From NCBI RefSeq assembly GCF_009363115.1, contig NZ_CP045298.1, forward strand, positions 1,952,001-2,016,000: a stretch of 64,000 bases of DNA. The letters are read 5' to 3'. The notes beneath the pieces are model-generated. The model searched no databases. It saw nothing but the letters and a program-made list of their open reading frames with translations, and was not told the DNA's origin. This document shows positions 1-7,437 of this stretch, piece by piece. The stretch is from Paenibacillus brasilensis (lineage in GTDB: Bacteria > Bacillota > Bacilli > Paenibacillales > Paenibacillaceae). Each line of letters begins with the position of its first letter. Within the stretch, counting starts at the first letter, position 1. A program made the translations under genes and the position numbers.

Positions 1-591
1 CAAATCCAGATGGTTAGTTGGCTCATCCAGCAGCAACAAATCCGGCTGTCCGATGAGCTGTGATGCCAGCGCTATTTTGGTTTTCTCTCCACCAGACAAT
101 GAGCCGAAGCTACGCGTACACATGGCTTTGGGAATGCGTAGCCCATCCGCCACCTGGTCAATATTCGCATCCATTTCATAGCCGCCATTGCGTTCAAACC
201 GCTCCTGCAAAGCAGCATACGATTGCAGCAGCTTCTCTAAGCGGTCCGCCGCCACACCCGGGTCTGACATTTCTCGCTCCAGTCTGCTCATCTGGCTGTG
301 GCAATCCTTCAGCTCCCGATAGGCGTAGGCCAGCGTTTCATATACCGTGAAGCTCTCAAACTCCGCCGGGATTTGCGGCAGGTAGCCGATTTTCGCATCC
401 TTGGCGATGACAAGCTGCCCGTCATCCGGACGGGACAGCCGCGCAATCAGGCGCAGCAGGGTCGTTTTACCGCTTCCGTTGCGGCCGATAAGCCCCACCT
501 TTTCCCCGGTATGGATTTCAAATGATGCACTATCCAAAATCAAATTCGCAGCGTGGTATTTCTTCAATTGTTGACCATTTACAATATACAT
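1..591 (-). CDS. ABC-F family ATPase, N-terminal part
   Basis: Partial gene: the ATG is at 591 and the 3' part lies outside the window. The roughly 197 visible residues form one ABC ATPase domain with a Walker A motif (GRNGSGKTT), an ABC signature (LSGGE) and a Walker B/D-loop region (LLLLDEPTNHLDL) at the cut edge. There are no membrane segments. ABC-F proteins are soluble twin-ATPase proteins; many act on the ribosome, displacing antibiotics such as lincosamides and streptogramins or relieving stalling. The RBS (AAAGGAGAG) sits just before the ATG. A leader ORF and a terminator hairpin precede the gene, an arrangement typical of antibiotic-inducible resistance ABC-F genes. The antibiotic class cannot be told because the interdomain linker is outside the window. 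Family sure; resistance role inferred. Confidence 0.85.
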   Translation of the reverse strand, partial: MYIVNGQQLKKYHAANLILDSASFEIHTGEKVGLIGRNGSGKTTLLRLIARLSRPDDGQLVIAKDAKIGYLPQIPAEFESFTVYETLAYAYRELKDCHSQMSRLEREMSDPGVAADRLEKLLQSYAALQERFERNGGYEMDANIDQVADGLRIPKAMCTRSFGSLSGGEKTKIALASQLIGQPDLLLLDEPTNHLDL

Positions 592-638
592 GTTCAGGCT
601 CTCCTTTATTTAGGAAGACCCTTACCTGGGTAACACAA

Positions 639-670
639 AAAGAGCCGCAGGAGCAACCCCGCGACTCTTC
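639..670 (-). terminator. Attenuator hairpin upstream of the ABC-F gene
   Basis: On the minus strand an AAGAG-CGC / GCG-CTCTT stem with a short loop is followed by a T-run, ending about 48 bases before the ABC-F start codon. It lies between the leader ORF and the gene. This suggests premature termination that is relieved when ribosomes stall on the leader. Confidence 0.7.
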
Positions 671-694
671 GGAAGATACAGCAATCCGTTCGAG

Positions 695-838
695 TTAAGG
701 TAGGCGTCTTCTCGCGATGTTTACAACCGTATGATTAAAATTGGACAGACTTCTCCCGTTGTATGGAAAAGCATGAACAATGCCAGCCATAGCAATCGGC
801 AGCTGGCTAATACGGTTGTTCAGCATCTCGTGATTCAC
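695..838 (-). CDS. Putative 47-residue attenuation leader peptide
   Basis: A 47-codon ORF starts at a GTG (838) right after a purine-rich RBS (GAGGGGTGAGG) and ends with TAA 25 bases before the attenuator hairpin. It begins MNHEMLNNRISQ and ends with the basic tail IARRRLP. It has no signal peptide or recognisable domain. Its place between promoter and attenuator fits a leader whose translation by antibiotic-stalled ribosomes would prevent terminator formation and switch on the ABC-F gene. The reading frame and signals are seen directly; the regulatory role is inferred from known ABC-F resistance loci. It might instead be a chance ORF in a structured leader. Confidence 0.5.
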   Translation of the reverse strand: MNHEMLNNRISQLPIAMAGIVHAFPYNGRSLSNFNHTVVNIARRRLP

Positions 839-869
839 CTACCTCACCCCTCTCTTCATAATTTTGTGT

Positions 870-898
870 AGTATAGTATGATTTTTCGGATAATGAAA
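870..898 (-). promoter_or_regulatory. Candidate promoter of the leader/ABC-F transcript
   Basis: A TATACT -10 hexamer lies at 875-870 on the minus strand, with a weak TTTCAT -35 about 17 bases upstream. It is about 30 bases before the leader ORF. Confidence 0.4.
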
Positions 899-917
899 GA
901 AGGGAATGGCCTATCCA

Positions 918-2102
918 CTATAAAATGGATTGGTGTCCGTGCCCTCTGACGGTCTGCGATGTTCCGGCTCTGGTAATTGAAAATACACCGCAGACAAAAG
1001 CAACAATTACAAACACCCCGCCAACCCAGGCATTCGTAGCAACAGATTCGCTATTCTCAATCACCACACCGCCCAAGGCAGAACCGAGAGCGATCCCGAC
1101 CTGAAGTGCGGAGAAGTTAAAGCTTTGCTGAATGCTCCCCGATTCGGGTGCATTTTCAATAAGATAGCTTTGCATCGGCGGCGACAATGCCCAGCTCAAT
1201 ATCCCCCAGATGATCAGGAGCGGCGCAAACACATAAATCGAGTGAATCGAGAATGGCAGCAAGAACATCACGGCGATAAACACCCCAACGACGATTAGAA
1301 TACTTTTCGCTGTGCCGAACCGGTCAGCCAAAGAGCCGCCAATAAAGCCACCGCTTACTGCCGCCAGTCCAAAGACGAAATAGGCCACACTAATCCATGA
1401 GGCGTTAAAGCCCATCAGACTCTCCAAAAACGGCGTGAAATACGCATACAGCGTGTAATGTCCTGCCAGTGTCAGCGTAGTGACCAGATGGGCACTGATC
1501 ACTTTAACATTTTTTAAGGATTTCAATTGCTGGCGCATAGGCACAACCTGCTCTGTCGGAATTCGCTCCATAAACAAGTTGATTACGATCATAGCAACCA
1601 CTGTCAACACGGCAATGATCAGGAACAGCACCCGCCAGCCAAATGCATTGCCAATCAGCACCCCGGCTGGAATACCAAGCACGATGGACGAGCTAACCCC
1701 CATGGAGATGACACCGAGGACTCGGGCCTGATAAGCCTTGGACACTACTTTGACTGCAATGGTCAGCGATAACGTCACGATCAGCGACCCGCTTGCGGCG
1801 GTAATGATACGGGACACAAACAATACGGCATAATTCGGACTCCAGAAGGCCAGCAGACTTCCCAGAAGAAAGATAAACATCGACCACAGGTATAGCCGTT
1901 TTCGTTCAATTTTGGCGGTCAGCGCCAATAAAGTCGGCCCGGCAATCGCGTAGACGAGGGCGTAGATCATAATAAGCTGACCTGCCGTACTTACAGAGAC
2001 ATTCAAATCTTGTGTAATCTGAGGCAGCACGCCACCGATAATTAACTCCACCAGCCCGACCGTAAAGGTCGCAAGCGTTAAGATAACTACTTTAAAGTTC
2101 AT
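918..2102 (-). CDS. pbuE: PbuE-like purine efflux transporter (MFS, DHA1)
   Basis: A 394-residue protein with about 12 hydrophobic segments and no soluble domain. It closely resembles Bacillus subtilis PbuE from the start (MNFKVVILTLATFTVGLVEL) through the loop LLALTAKIERKRLYL and the segment AGHYTLYAYFTPFLE. PbuE exports hypoxanthine, adenine and base analogues across the plasma membrane. An upstream in-frame extension exists, but the ATG at 2102 has a good RBS (AAAGGAG) with correct spacing and follows the riboswitch terminator, so I start there. The gene is monocistronic and controlled by the adenine riboswitch just upstream, as in B. subtilis. Riboswitch and transporter identity support each other. 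Substrate range is inferred from family and regulation. Confidence 0.9.
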   Translation of the reverse strand: MNFKVVILTLATFTVGLVELIIGGVLPQITQDLNVSVSTAGQLIMIYALVYAIAGPTLLALTAKIERKRLYLWSMFIFLLGSLLAFWSPNYAVLFVSRIITAASGSLIVTLSLTIAVKVVSKAYQARVLGVISMGVSSSIVLGIPAGVLIGNAFGWRVLFLIIAVLTVVAMIVINLFMERIPTEQVVPMRQQLKSLKNVKVISAHLVTTLTLAGHYTLYAYFTPFLESLMGFNASWISVAYFVFGLAAVSGGFIGGSLADRFGTAKSILIVVGVFIAVMFLLPFSIHSIYVFAPLLIIWGILSWALSPPMQSYLIENAPESGSIQQSFNFSALQVGIALGSALGGVVIENSESVATNAWVGGVFVIVAFVCGVFSITRAGTSQTVRGHGHQSIL

Positions 2103-2145
2103 TACATTAGCTCCTTTGCTGTGATGTAAATCCCTCGTATGACGT

Positions 2146-2202
2146 AAAAAAATCCTGACCACAAGAAATGTACAAGACGTACACTTTTTGTAATCAGGAT
2201 TT
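2146..2202 (-). terminator. Riboswitch expression-platform terminator
   Basis: AAATCCTGA at the 3' side of the aptamer can pair with TCAGGATTT followed by a T-run (minus strand, about 2158-2146). The upstream arm belongs to aptamer helix P3, so folding of the aptamer and of the terminator exclude each other. That predicts an ON switch: ligand binding allows read-through into pbuE. Confidence 0.85.
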
Positions 2203-2251
2203 ATCGGTTCCTGGTAGAGACCCTCAAACCATATTATTGAGGTTATACAAA
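2187..2251 (-). promoter_or_regulatory. Purine riboswitch aptamer, adenine type
   Basis: On the minus strand the aptamer has a P1 helix (TTTGTA with TACAAA), the conserved TATAA, the ATATGG loop 2 region, TCTACC in J2/3 and the CCTGATTA 3' junction. The base that pairs with the ligand (position 74 of the xpt/add numbering) reads T rather than C, which specifies adenine over guanine. It precedes a PbuE-like exporter. The motif match is direct; ligand specificity follows from the published rule for this family. Confidence 0.93.
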
Positions 2252-2294
2252 TGGGACATTCATTTATTACGCATTCACGAAGGTTATAGCTATT

Positions 2295-2323
2295 ACTATA
2301 AAGGAGCCTTTGATTAAGTTCAA
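2295..2323 (-). promoter_or_regulatory. Sigma-A-type promoter of the pbuE transcript
   Basis: TTGAAC at 2323-2318, a 17-base spacer and TATAGT at 2300-2295 on the minus strand. It lies about 45 bases upstream of the riboswitch. Confidence 0.75.
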
Positions 2324-2486
2324 CCCCCTACAATCGCAAAAATTCGCTCATAGCGCGATCCGCCAGATAAGGTAAATACTCATGACCGTATTCGTGATAT
2401 CGTGATTCCGTGCAGCGCATCTGAGAGGCCGTGATCGACGTATTTCATCTTTGGACCATTGCCCCCTATTCTCAGGCTCTATAACC

Positions 2487-2520
2487 AAAAGCCGCTCAGC
2501 ATGTCGCTGGAGCGGCTTTT
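2487..2520 (-). terminator. Symmetrical terminator after the YdjO-like gene
   Basis: AAAAGCCGCTC and GAGCGGCTTTT form an 11-bp stem with a 12-base loop, with A/T tails on both strands. It lies downstream of the YdjO-like gene on the minus strand and could also work on the plus strand. The adjoining stretch 2324-2486 holds no supported gene; a minus-strand reading (HEYGHEYLPYLADRAM) hints at a decayed hydrolase end but is too short to call. Confidence 0.8.
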
Positions 2521-2587
2521 GATGTTCATCGATTTTGCAAGCGAGACATCATACTCACTTGCAATTGAGGATTTTGCAAATCCTGAT

Positions 2588-2800
2588 TTAAGAGCGTTGG
2601 GCGACAAAGGAATTGCCCGCCTGATTGAGAATCGGCAGCATCCGCATTTCCTGCCCCATCGAGGCTTGGCAAAGCGGACACACCGGTTCGCTCAAAAAGG
2701 TAAAATCCGTTCGCATCCAGCCGTTGCAGCCTTCGTTTGTACACGACCAAACGGCTGTATTTTCCTCTGGAATGATCTCCGGGGCCTGGCGTCTGTACAT
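2588..2800 (-). CDS. YdjO-like cold-inducible protein
   Basis: A 70-residue protein starting at an ATG behind a strong RBS (GAGGGGGA). The N-terminal half carries EIIPEENTAVWSCTNEGC, matching the YdjO/cold-inducible family, with cysteine pairs C20/C25 and C41/C44 (CPLC) that look like a small zinc-binding ribbon. It is known in B. subtilis as a cold-induced protein; its biochemical role is not established. The C-terminal tail beyond the second pair is variable. It is transcribed alone toward a strong terminator. Family assignment is good; no function should be inferred beyond probable metal binding. Confidence 0.8.
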   Translation of the reverse strand: MYRRQAPEIIPEENTAVWSCTNEGCNGWMRTDFTFLSEPVCPLCQASMGQEMRMLPILNQAGNSFVAQRS

Positions 2801-2917
2801 CTACATTCCCCCTCGGTTTTTATAGGGTAATCCCCTGTCGGCATGCTGTTCATTCTCTCCTGTGCGGGTATTAATATGCTCCAAACTCCGAAAAATATGC
2901 GTATTTTACCAAAATAT

Positions 2918-3433
2918 TTATTTACGGATAGCCTTGGTCCAGAAGCCGCCATGGAATTGCTTTGGTTCCACCGTAATGACAAAGGCCTTGGGATCCAAGT
3001 CCAGAATCGATTGATACAGCTTATTCTGATTGTTCCGCTTAGCCAAAATTTCCATGACCAGGCGCTCTCCATCACGCCCACTGCCCAGCCAGGCGGTAAC
3101 GCCGTATCCTTTATCCCGCAGCGCATTGGCAATGCCTCCATTGATCTCATTGCTGATGACCTTGACGGTGACGTAGCCGAGCGCTATTTTTTCCTCAATC
3201 CATGCCCCGATAAGAATACCTAACGCATAACCAATCGCGTATACCGCCAGACTCGCCACCTGATCCAGATACTTAAGTACTACATTCAAGCCAAGCACAT
3301 AGACCGTAACCTCCACAGTACTAATGAGTGCAGCGATATATCGCTGTCCTTTCAGCGTTAAAATCATGCGCAGTGTATACGCCGACACGTAAATAATTTG
3401 AATAACGAGAATAAATAACAAAATTTTGAGCAT
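2918..3433 (-). CDS. UPF0316 (YebE-type) membrane protein, DUF5698/DUF2179
   Basis: A 171-residue protein with three hydrophobic segments in the N-terminal half (starting MLKILLFILVIQIIYVSAYT) and a soluble C-terminal DUF2179-type domain (VTVKVISNEINGGIANALRDKGYGVT, then ITVEPKQFHGGFW). This layout fits UPF0316. DUF2179 is thought to bind small ligands, but no function is proven. A GTG start five codons upstream is possible; I chose the ATG at 3433 because GGGGAG lies about seven bases before it. No operon partner is evident. Confidence 0.82.
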   Translation of the reverse strand: MLKILLFILVIQIIYVSAYTLRMILTLKGQRYIAALISTVEVTVYVLGLNVVLKYLDQVASLAVYAIGYALGILIGAWIEEKIALGYVTVKVISNEINGGIANALRDKGYGVTAWLGSGRDGERLVMEILAKRNNQNKLYQSILDLDPKAFVITVEPKQFHGGFWTKAIRK

Positions 3434-3559
3434 ACGCTCACTCCCCACTTCACGTTCTGGTCTGGCCCATACTCATCATTATACCCCTCTATGTTATACA
3501 CAGACTCAGGTTTCGTATGACCTGCGCACGGGTAATAACTCACTACAGCATGCTGAATA

Positions 3560-3727
3560 ATGTTCGATCACATAAAGGAGGGCAACCACATAAAGGATAA
3601 CGGAATTAGCGATAAAATCAAAGGTCAGGTAAACAAAGCCAAAGGTGAAATCGAGGACCAAGTCGGGAATGCCACGGATAATAAGTCCCTACAAGCTGAA
3701 GGACGGAAAATAATCCTGATTTTTTGA
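3560..3727 (+). pseudogene. CsbD-like gene with AUA at the start position and a lost 3' end
   Basis: The frame reads KDNGISDKIKGQVNKAKG followed by EIEDQVGNATDNKSLQAEGRK, a clear match to CsbD-family general-stress proteins (usually about 60-70 residues). After GRK the family pattern is lost (IILIF, stop), so the last third is missing. The well-placed RBS (AAAGGAGGG, 3574-3582) is followed at normal distance by ATA (3590) where an ATG is expected. The only in-frame ATG (3560) lies upstream of that RBS. Both changes point to a decayed gene, though an AUA start cannot be excluded. Confidence 0.6.
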
Positions 3728-3750
3728 TATTCTAACGCACTGTACTACAA

Positions 3751-3790
3751 ACAAGTCTCGCTATCTTGTGCAGCGGGCTTGTTTTATTTT
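3751..3790 (+). terminator. Rho-independent terminator
   Basis: ACAAGTCTCGCT pairs with AGCGGGCTTGT, followed by TTTTATTTTG. It ends the CsbD-like transcript. Confidence 0.75.
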
Positions 3791-3972
3791 GTTCGGATAC
3801 CTTTGGAAAAAATATTTACGCAAACAGGGCAACTTTTACAGTTGCTTTTGCGTCTAACCAATATAAGCACAACCAATAATGACTCTTCCAAACTGTTGGA
3901 TTTTGTATGCATTAATGTTACTCTAGTCTATGAATCAAGCTATAATTCTTAAATAAAGGGGTAGACCAACGA

Positions 3973-5022
3973 ATGAAATCATTGAAATCCATGAAGAAAC
4001 CTGTCATCATCACTGCCGTATCGGCCTTGGCCATCTCCGGAGCTCTTTTTAGCCAATCCACATATGCCGCACAAGTGACTAAGCCGATCCAAGCAGTATA
4101 TAACAATATTAAAATCATCTACAACGGAACTGAAGTGCCTTACGACGCTAAAACAGAACCATTCTTACTAGATGGCGTAACGTATCTCCCGCTTAAGCTG
4201 GCAGGTACTGCCTTGGATAAAAAAGTAGACTGGGACGGCACCAACAAACGTGTGGTCATTGCTGACAAAGGCGTTCCGATTGATCAATCTACGGTGACGG
4301 CACTGAACAACCAGATTGCAACACTGACTCAGGAGCTGAACACAGCGAAAGCAGCGAACACGACTAAGGACGCTACCATCGCTCAACTGCAAAAAGACAA
4401 TCAGACGCTAAAAGATGATGCAAGTAAAAGCAGTTCTAGCACCTTGAAGGATCTTGAGCGCCAATTAAATAGAGACTATCGCGATAAAAATAATGCCAAT
4501 GCAGATATTACCTTGAAAGGCGATAAAAATGATATTACTGTGACTATTGAGTTGACAGAAAGTAGATGGAACGATATTTCGAGTAGTAGACAAAAATCTT
4601 ATCTTGAAGATATTTCGAATGATATTTTGAGAACCTTTAAAGATGCTGATATTGATGGAACCGTCAAAAACTCCAATAATGGAAACAAACTTGCAACCTT
4701 TGAATCCGATAGCAAAGGAAAGGTGGATCTGGAACAATTATCCTCTAAAATTGATCTGAGCGAACTCAAAAGAGTATTACTCAATGACTTTGACCGCAAA
4801 TACAATAATGTTTCTATAGACTTTAGTGTAAAGGGCGACTCAGGTGAAGTCACAGTGGATGCTTATGTTAAAACAGATGATTGGAACGGCTTAAACTACT
4901 ACCAAAAGAATAGAATCCAAGAAGATATTATTTCAGACATTAGAAATAAAAATGTATCACGTGTAAAAGGTGTTGTTCATTCGAACGAAAACAATAGCAC
5001 ACTAGCGACATTCAACTACTAA
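3973..5022 (+). CDS. Secreted protein with copper-amine-oxidase-N-like stalk domain and coiled coil
   Basis: A 349-residue protein with a signal peptide (KKPVIITAVSALAISGALF, cut near TYAAQ). Residues about 35-100 form a domain of the copper amine oxidase N-terminal type (IIYNGTEVPYDAKTEPFLLDGVTYLPLK), common in Paenibacillus surface proteins. Residues about 105-150 are a coiled coil (alternating A/T/L/Q heptads), followed by a Lys/Asp-rich C-terminal region containing two similar halves (each with DITVTIELTE-like or EVTVDAYVKT-like strands and an SDIxRxxxxxxVxGxVxxSN pattern). No catalytic motif is seen; an extracellular structural or adhesive role is a guess. A TATAAT -10 lies at 3941 and the RBS is AAAGGGG. 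Confidence 0.8.
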   Translation: MKSLKSMKKPVIITAVSALAISGALFSQSTYAAQVTKPIQAVYNNIKIIYNGTEVPYDAKTEPFLLDGVTYLPLKLAGTALDKKVDWDGTNKRVVIADKGVPIDQSTVTALNNQIATLTQELNTAKAANTTKDATIAQLQKDNQTLKDDASKSSSSTLKDLERQLNRDYRDKNNANADITLKGDKNDITVTIELTESRWNDISSSRQKSYLEDISNDILRTFKDADIDGTVKNSNNGNKLATFESDSKGKVDLEQLSSKIDLSELKRVLLNDFDRKYNNVSIDFSVKGDSGEVTVDAYVKTDDWNGLNYYQKNRIQEDIISDIRNKNVSRVKGVVHSNENNSTLATFNY

Positions 5023-5079
5023 GTTGAATAAATACTAGAAATAAGAGGGAGTCTAAAAATAGACTTTCTTGACAGAAAA

Positions 5080-5114
5080 GAAGACAAGGAAAGTAGCTTC
5101 CCTGTCTTCTTTTT
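5080..5114 (+). terminator. Rho-independent terminator
   Basis: GAAGACAAGG pairs with CCCTGTCTTC, followed by TTTTTC. It sits between the two convergent stalk-domain genes. Confidence 0.8.
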
Positions 5115-5144
5115 CATAACTGGAATTTTTAGAAATCCGAACAA

Positions 5145-5948
5145 TCAGTTAATCAACCTTCCTACGGAAGTAATATATTTTACATAATCTTTATCCGCAT
5201 TGGTCGTATCTATATTTCTTGTATAAACCAAATTACCAGGAGTGGTGATTTTCACTTTGTAAAACATACTGGGTTTAGAATAAGGATCTACACTATAGGT
5301 CCCTTTGCTATAAACAATCATAGGATTAAAGTCGATTTGCTTGAAGATGGGCGATAATCCACTCTTATATGTGGCATGAATATCCAATACACCTTTTTTT
5401 CGATCCCAATCAAAGGAAGTAAGATCAAATGCATTTGCATCAACGACCTGGGCCAGGTCTTGTCCCTTAAAATGGATAAGAACAGGGCTTTCATTAAAGC
5501 TATCATGTCTTAGTGTCAATAATTCACGCTTGGGATCCCACCCCATCTTCGCGTCTGTATCTTTCACCAGAATGGATACCGGTAAAAACATCGCATTGCT
5601 TTTCATGATGGGGACTGTATCCATTGTCACTGGATCGCCGTTAACCGATATTTCAGGTGATCCGATCGTTGCGGTTACATCACGACCCAAAAGATCAACA
5701 GAAGCGGTTTTGTTCGCTGCATTGTATGTTACTTTACCACCCAATATATCCTGAGCCGCTTGGAGCGGTATAAGCAGTCTGCCCTTCTGATCCACAAAAG
5801 GTGATGCAGGATAGGTGTATAAAACGTAGTGATCATTGACCTTCAAGTGTATGGGGATTTGGCCATGAGCTTGCGCTGATGCCAAATTCGTGTTAGTAGC
5901 ACCCAAACTTAATACAATCATAAGGCATATTAATAACCTGATTTTCAT
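5145..5948 (-). CDS. Secreted copper-amine-oxidase-N domain protein
   Basis: A 267-residue protein starting at the ATG at 5948, behind AAGGAGGGC; the longer ORF upstream lacks an RBS. A signal peptide (LLICLMIVLSLGATNT) ends near SAQA. Residues about 30-150 hold the stalk-type domain with its usual pattern (LLIPLQAAQDILGGKVTYN, then VDLLGRDVTATIGSPEISVNG and MFLPVSILVKDT). The C-terminal half is unassigned beta-rich sequence. It converges with another protein carrying the same domain type, but the two are different proteins, not recent duplicates. Likely cell-surface or extracellular; no enzyme motif is visible. Confidence 0.78.
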   Translation of the reverse strand: MKIRLLICLMIVLSLGATNTNLASAQAHGQIPIHLKVNDHYVLYTYPASPFVDQKGRLLIPLQAAQDILGGKVTYNAANKTASVDLLGRDVTATIGSPEISVNGDPVTMDTVPIMKSNAMFLPVSILVKDTDAKMGWDPKRELLTLRHDSFNESPVLIHFKGQDLAQVVDANAFDLTSFDWDRKKGVLDIHATYKSGLSPIFKQIDFNPMIVYSKGTYSVDPYSKPSMFYKVKITTPGNLVYTRNIDTTNADKDYVKYITSVGRLIN

Positions 5949-6132
5949 AATGCCCTCCTTGTTATTATTTAGGCTCAAAACCAAAATTATGGTGGAGGAG
6001 TCCAGTTGAGTATGCTTAACATGGAAAAACATCTGCCAAACCACATTGTTGTAAGTCTCACCCAACAATAAGGGAAATGACAGATGCTATTCCAGTATAT
6101 TTTAGCTTGAGCCATTGTTTAACTAATTGTTC

Positions 6133-7242
6133 TTATCGATTCGGATTTCTGATCCACACACTTGGACCAAAATGAGTTATATAATCGGTGGGCCAATCAA
6201 TCGTACCGAACCACTGACTTCCATCCCAAAAAGAGTAATCCCGATAGTTATCCCATGGATAATAATAATCTGAATTGAATTTTGAGACTACCACATCTGA
6301 AAACTCCCCATTGATAGCACTTCCATAGATATTGCTGCCATCAAAGTTTTTTTTCGCTATTGCCGTCACTCTCTTAACAGACATGGTTGATAGGTCAGAA
6401 GAGTCAAAAGAGGTTTGCATAACGACGATTTGATTGTAGTAGGCTAACAGATAAGCGTTATAGGTACTATTATCAATATAAAATTTAACTGAGTTAAATC
6501 CCTCGTAATTTACCCACGACTCTGTAAGATTATATTTATAGTCTCCATTTTTAATGTATCCTAAGTATCTTTGTTGGCCCGTTTGAAAGGAAAATCCCCC
6601 CTCGATTCTCCGTCCATTCTTCGCATCAAAACCGTAATACATCCATGGCTGTTCCCCTGTTCTTATGCCCTCAGCCCTTGGTAGAATAACACCTGCATTA
6701 ACTCCATCAAAACCATCATAATCCAATTGAACCCTTGAGAAAGTTCCCGTTGTCCCTCCACTTACTTGTGATGGAGTGGGATTATATTTACTTGATATAG
6801 AAACATCATGTTTGTTGCTTGATTCACTCAAAGAGCTTGTTTCCATATAAGTAGCATCCGTTACACCTTCCTCTTTTGGCTCAACTTTATCGGCCATGCC
6901 TACATAACCTTTTTCTGAGCTGTATACTTCTCCATCAAGCGTAAGATATATGTATTCCGATTTGTTAAGCTTCTCCAGATTTTGTTTAAGATCACCGTTT
7001 TTTTGACTCTTTAACGATGTACTATCCGCTGTATTCAACAGTTCAGCAATAGATGCTTTCGGATTAACAGCGATCTTGTGTTCTTGAAGCTCATGGACTA
7101 TGGCCCGCTGTTTGAGATTTTCAAAAAATGAAGCATCGTACGTACTAGATTTGGATTCCGCATAAGCGAAGCTTCCCGAAAGTGTGGAGAACATGAGGAT
7201 GGTTGCTAACCCCATGCCAAAAAACTTATTTTTCCTAAACAT
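6133..7242 (-). CDS. Secreted protein of unknown function, possibly YrpD-like
   Basis: A 369-residue protein with a signal peptide (FFGMGLATILMFSTLSGSFAYA). The mature N-terminal part has a helix with HELQEHKIAVNPKASIAELL, then a linker rich in Ser/Glu, then an aromatic-rich beta domain (residues about 165-365) with Trp/Tyr pairs such as QPWMYYGFDAKNGRRIEGGF and a Trp-rich end. The middle resembles the layout of B. subtilis YrpD, but I would not rely on that. The ATG at 7242 is chosen over a TTG two codons earlier because AGGAGG is correctly spaced. No catalytic residues can be picked out. Confidence 0.7.
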   Translation of the reverse strand: MFRKNKFFGMGLATILMFSTLSGSFAYAESKSSTYDASFFENLKQRAIVHELQEHKIAVNPKASIAELLNTADSTSLKSQKNGDLKQNLEKLNKSEYIYLTLDGEVYSSEKGYVGMADKVEPKEEGVTDATYMETSSLSESSNKHDVSISSKYNPTPSQVSGGTTGTFSRVQLDYDGFDGVNAGVILPRAEGIRTGEQPWMYYGFDAKNGRRIEGGFSFQTGQQRYLGYIKNGDYKYNLTESWVNYEGFNSVKFYIDNSTYNAYLLAYYNQIVVMQTSFDSSDLSTMSVKRVTAIAKKNFDGSNIYGSAINGEFSDVVVSKFNSDYYYPWDNYRDYSFWDGSQWFGTIDWPTDYITHFGPSVWIRNPNR

Positions 7243-7382
7243 ACACAAACCTCCTAGTTATTTTTCATTACTAGTGTAACTCCACAATTATAGATTATCA
7301 ACCATAATTTTCAATAGATACCTAAATAAAGATTATTTCATTTTACACATCATGACATATAGAAGGTTCTATTACAAAACAA

Positions 7383-7410
7383 AAAGAGAGCGCCGTTCAG
7401 CGCTCTCTTT
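7383..7410 (-). terminator. Terminator of the yjlC-ndh operon
   Basis: AAAGAGAGCGC / GCGCTCTCTTT stem 28 bases downstream of the ndh stop, able to work on either strand. Confidence 0.8.
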
Positions 7411-7437
7411 GAATAAAGTATATAAAAAATAAGGATT

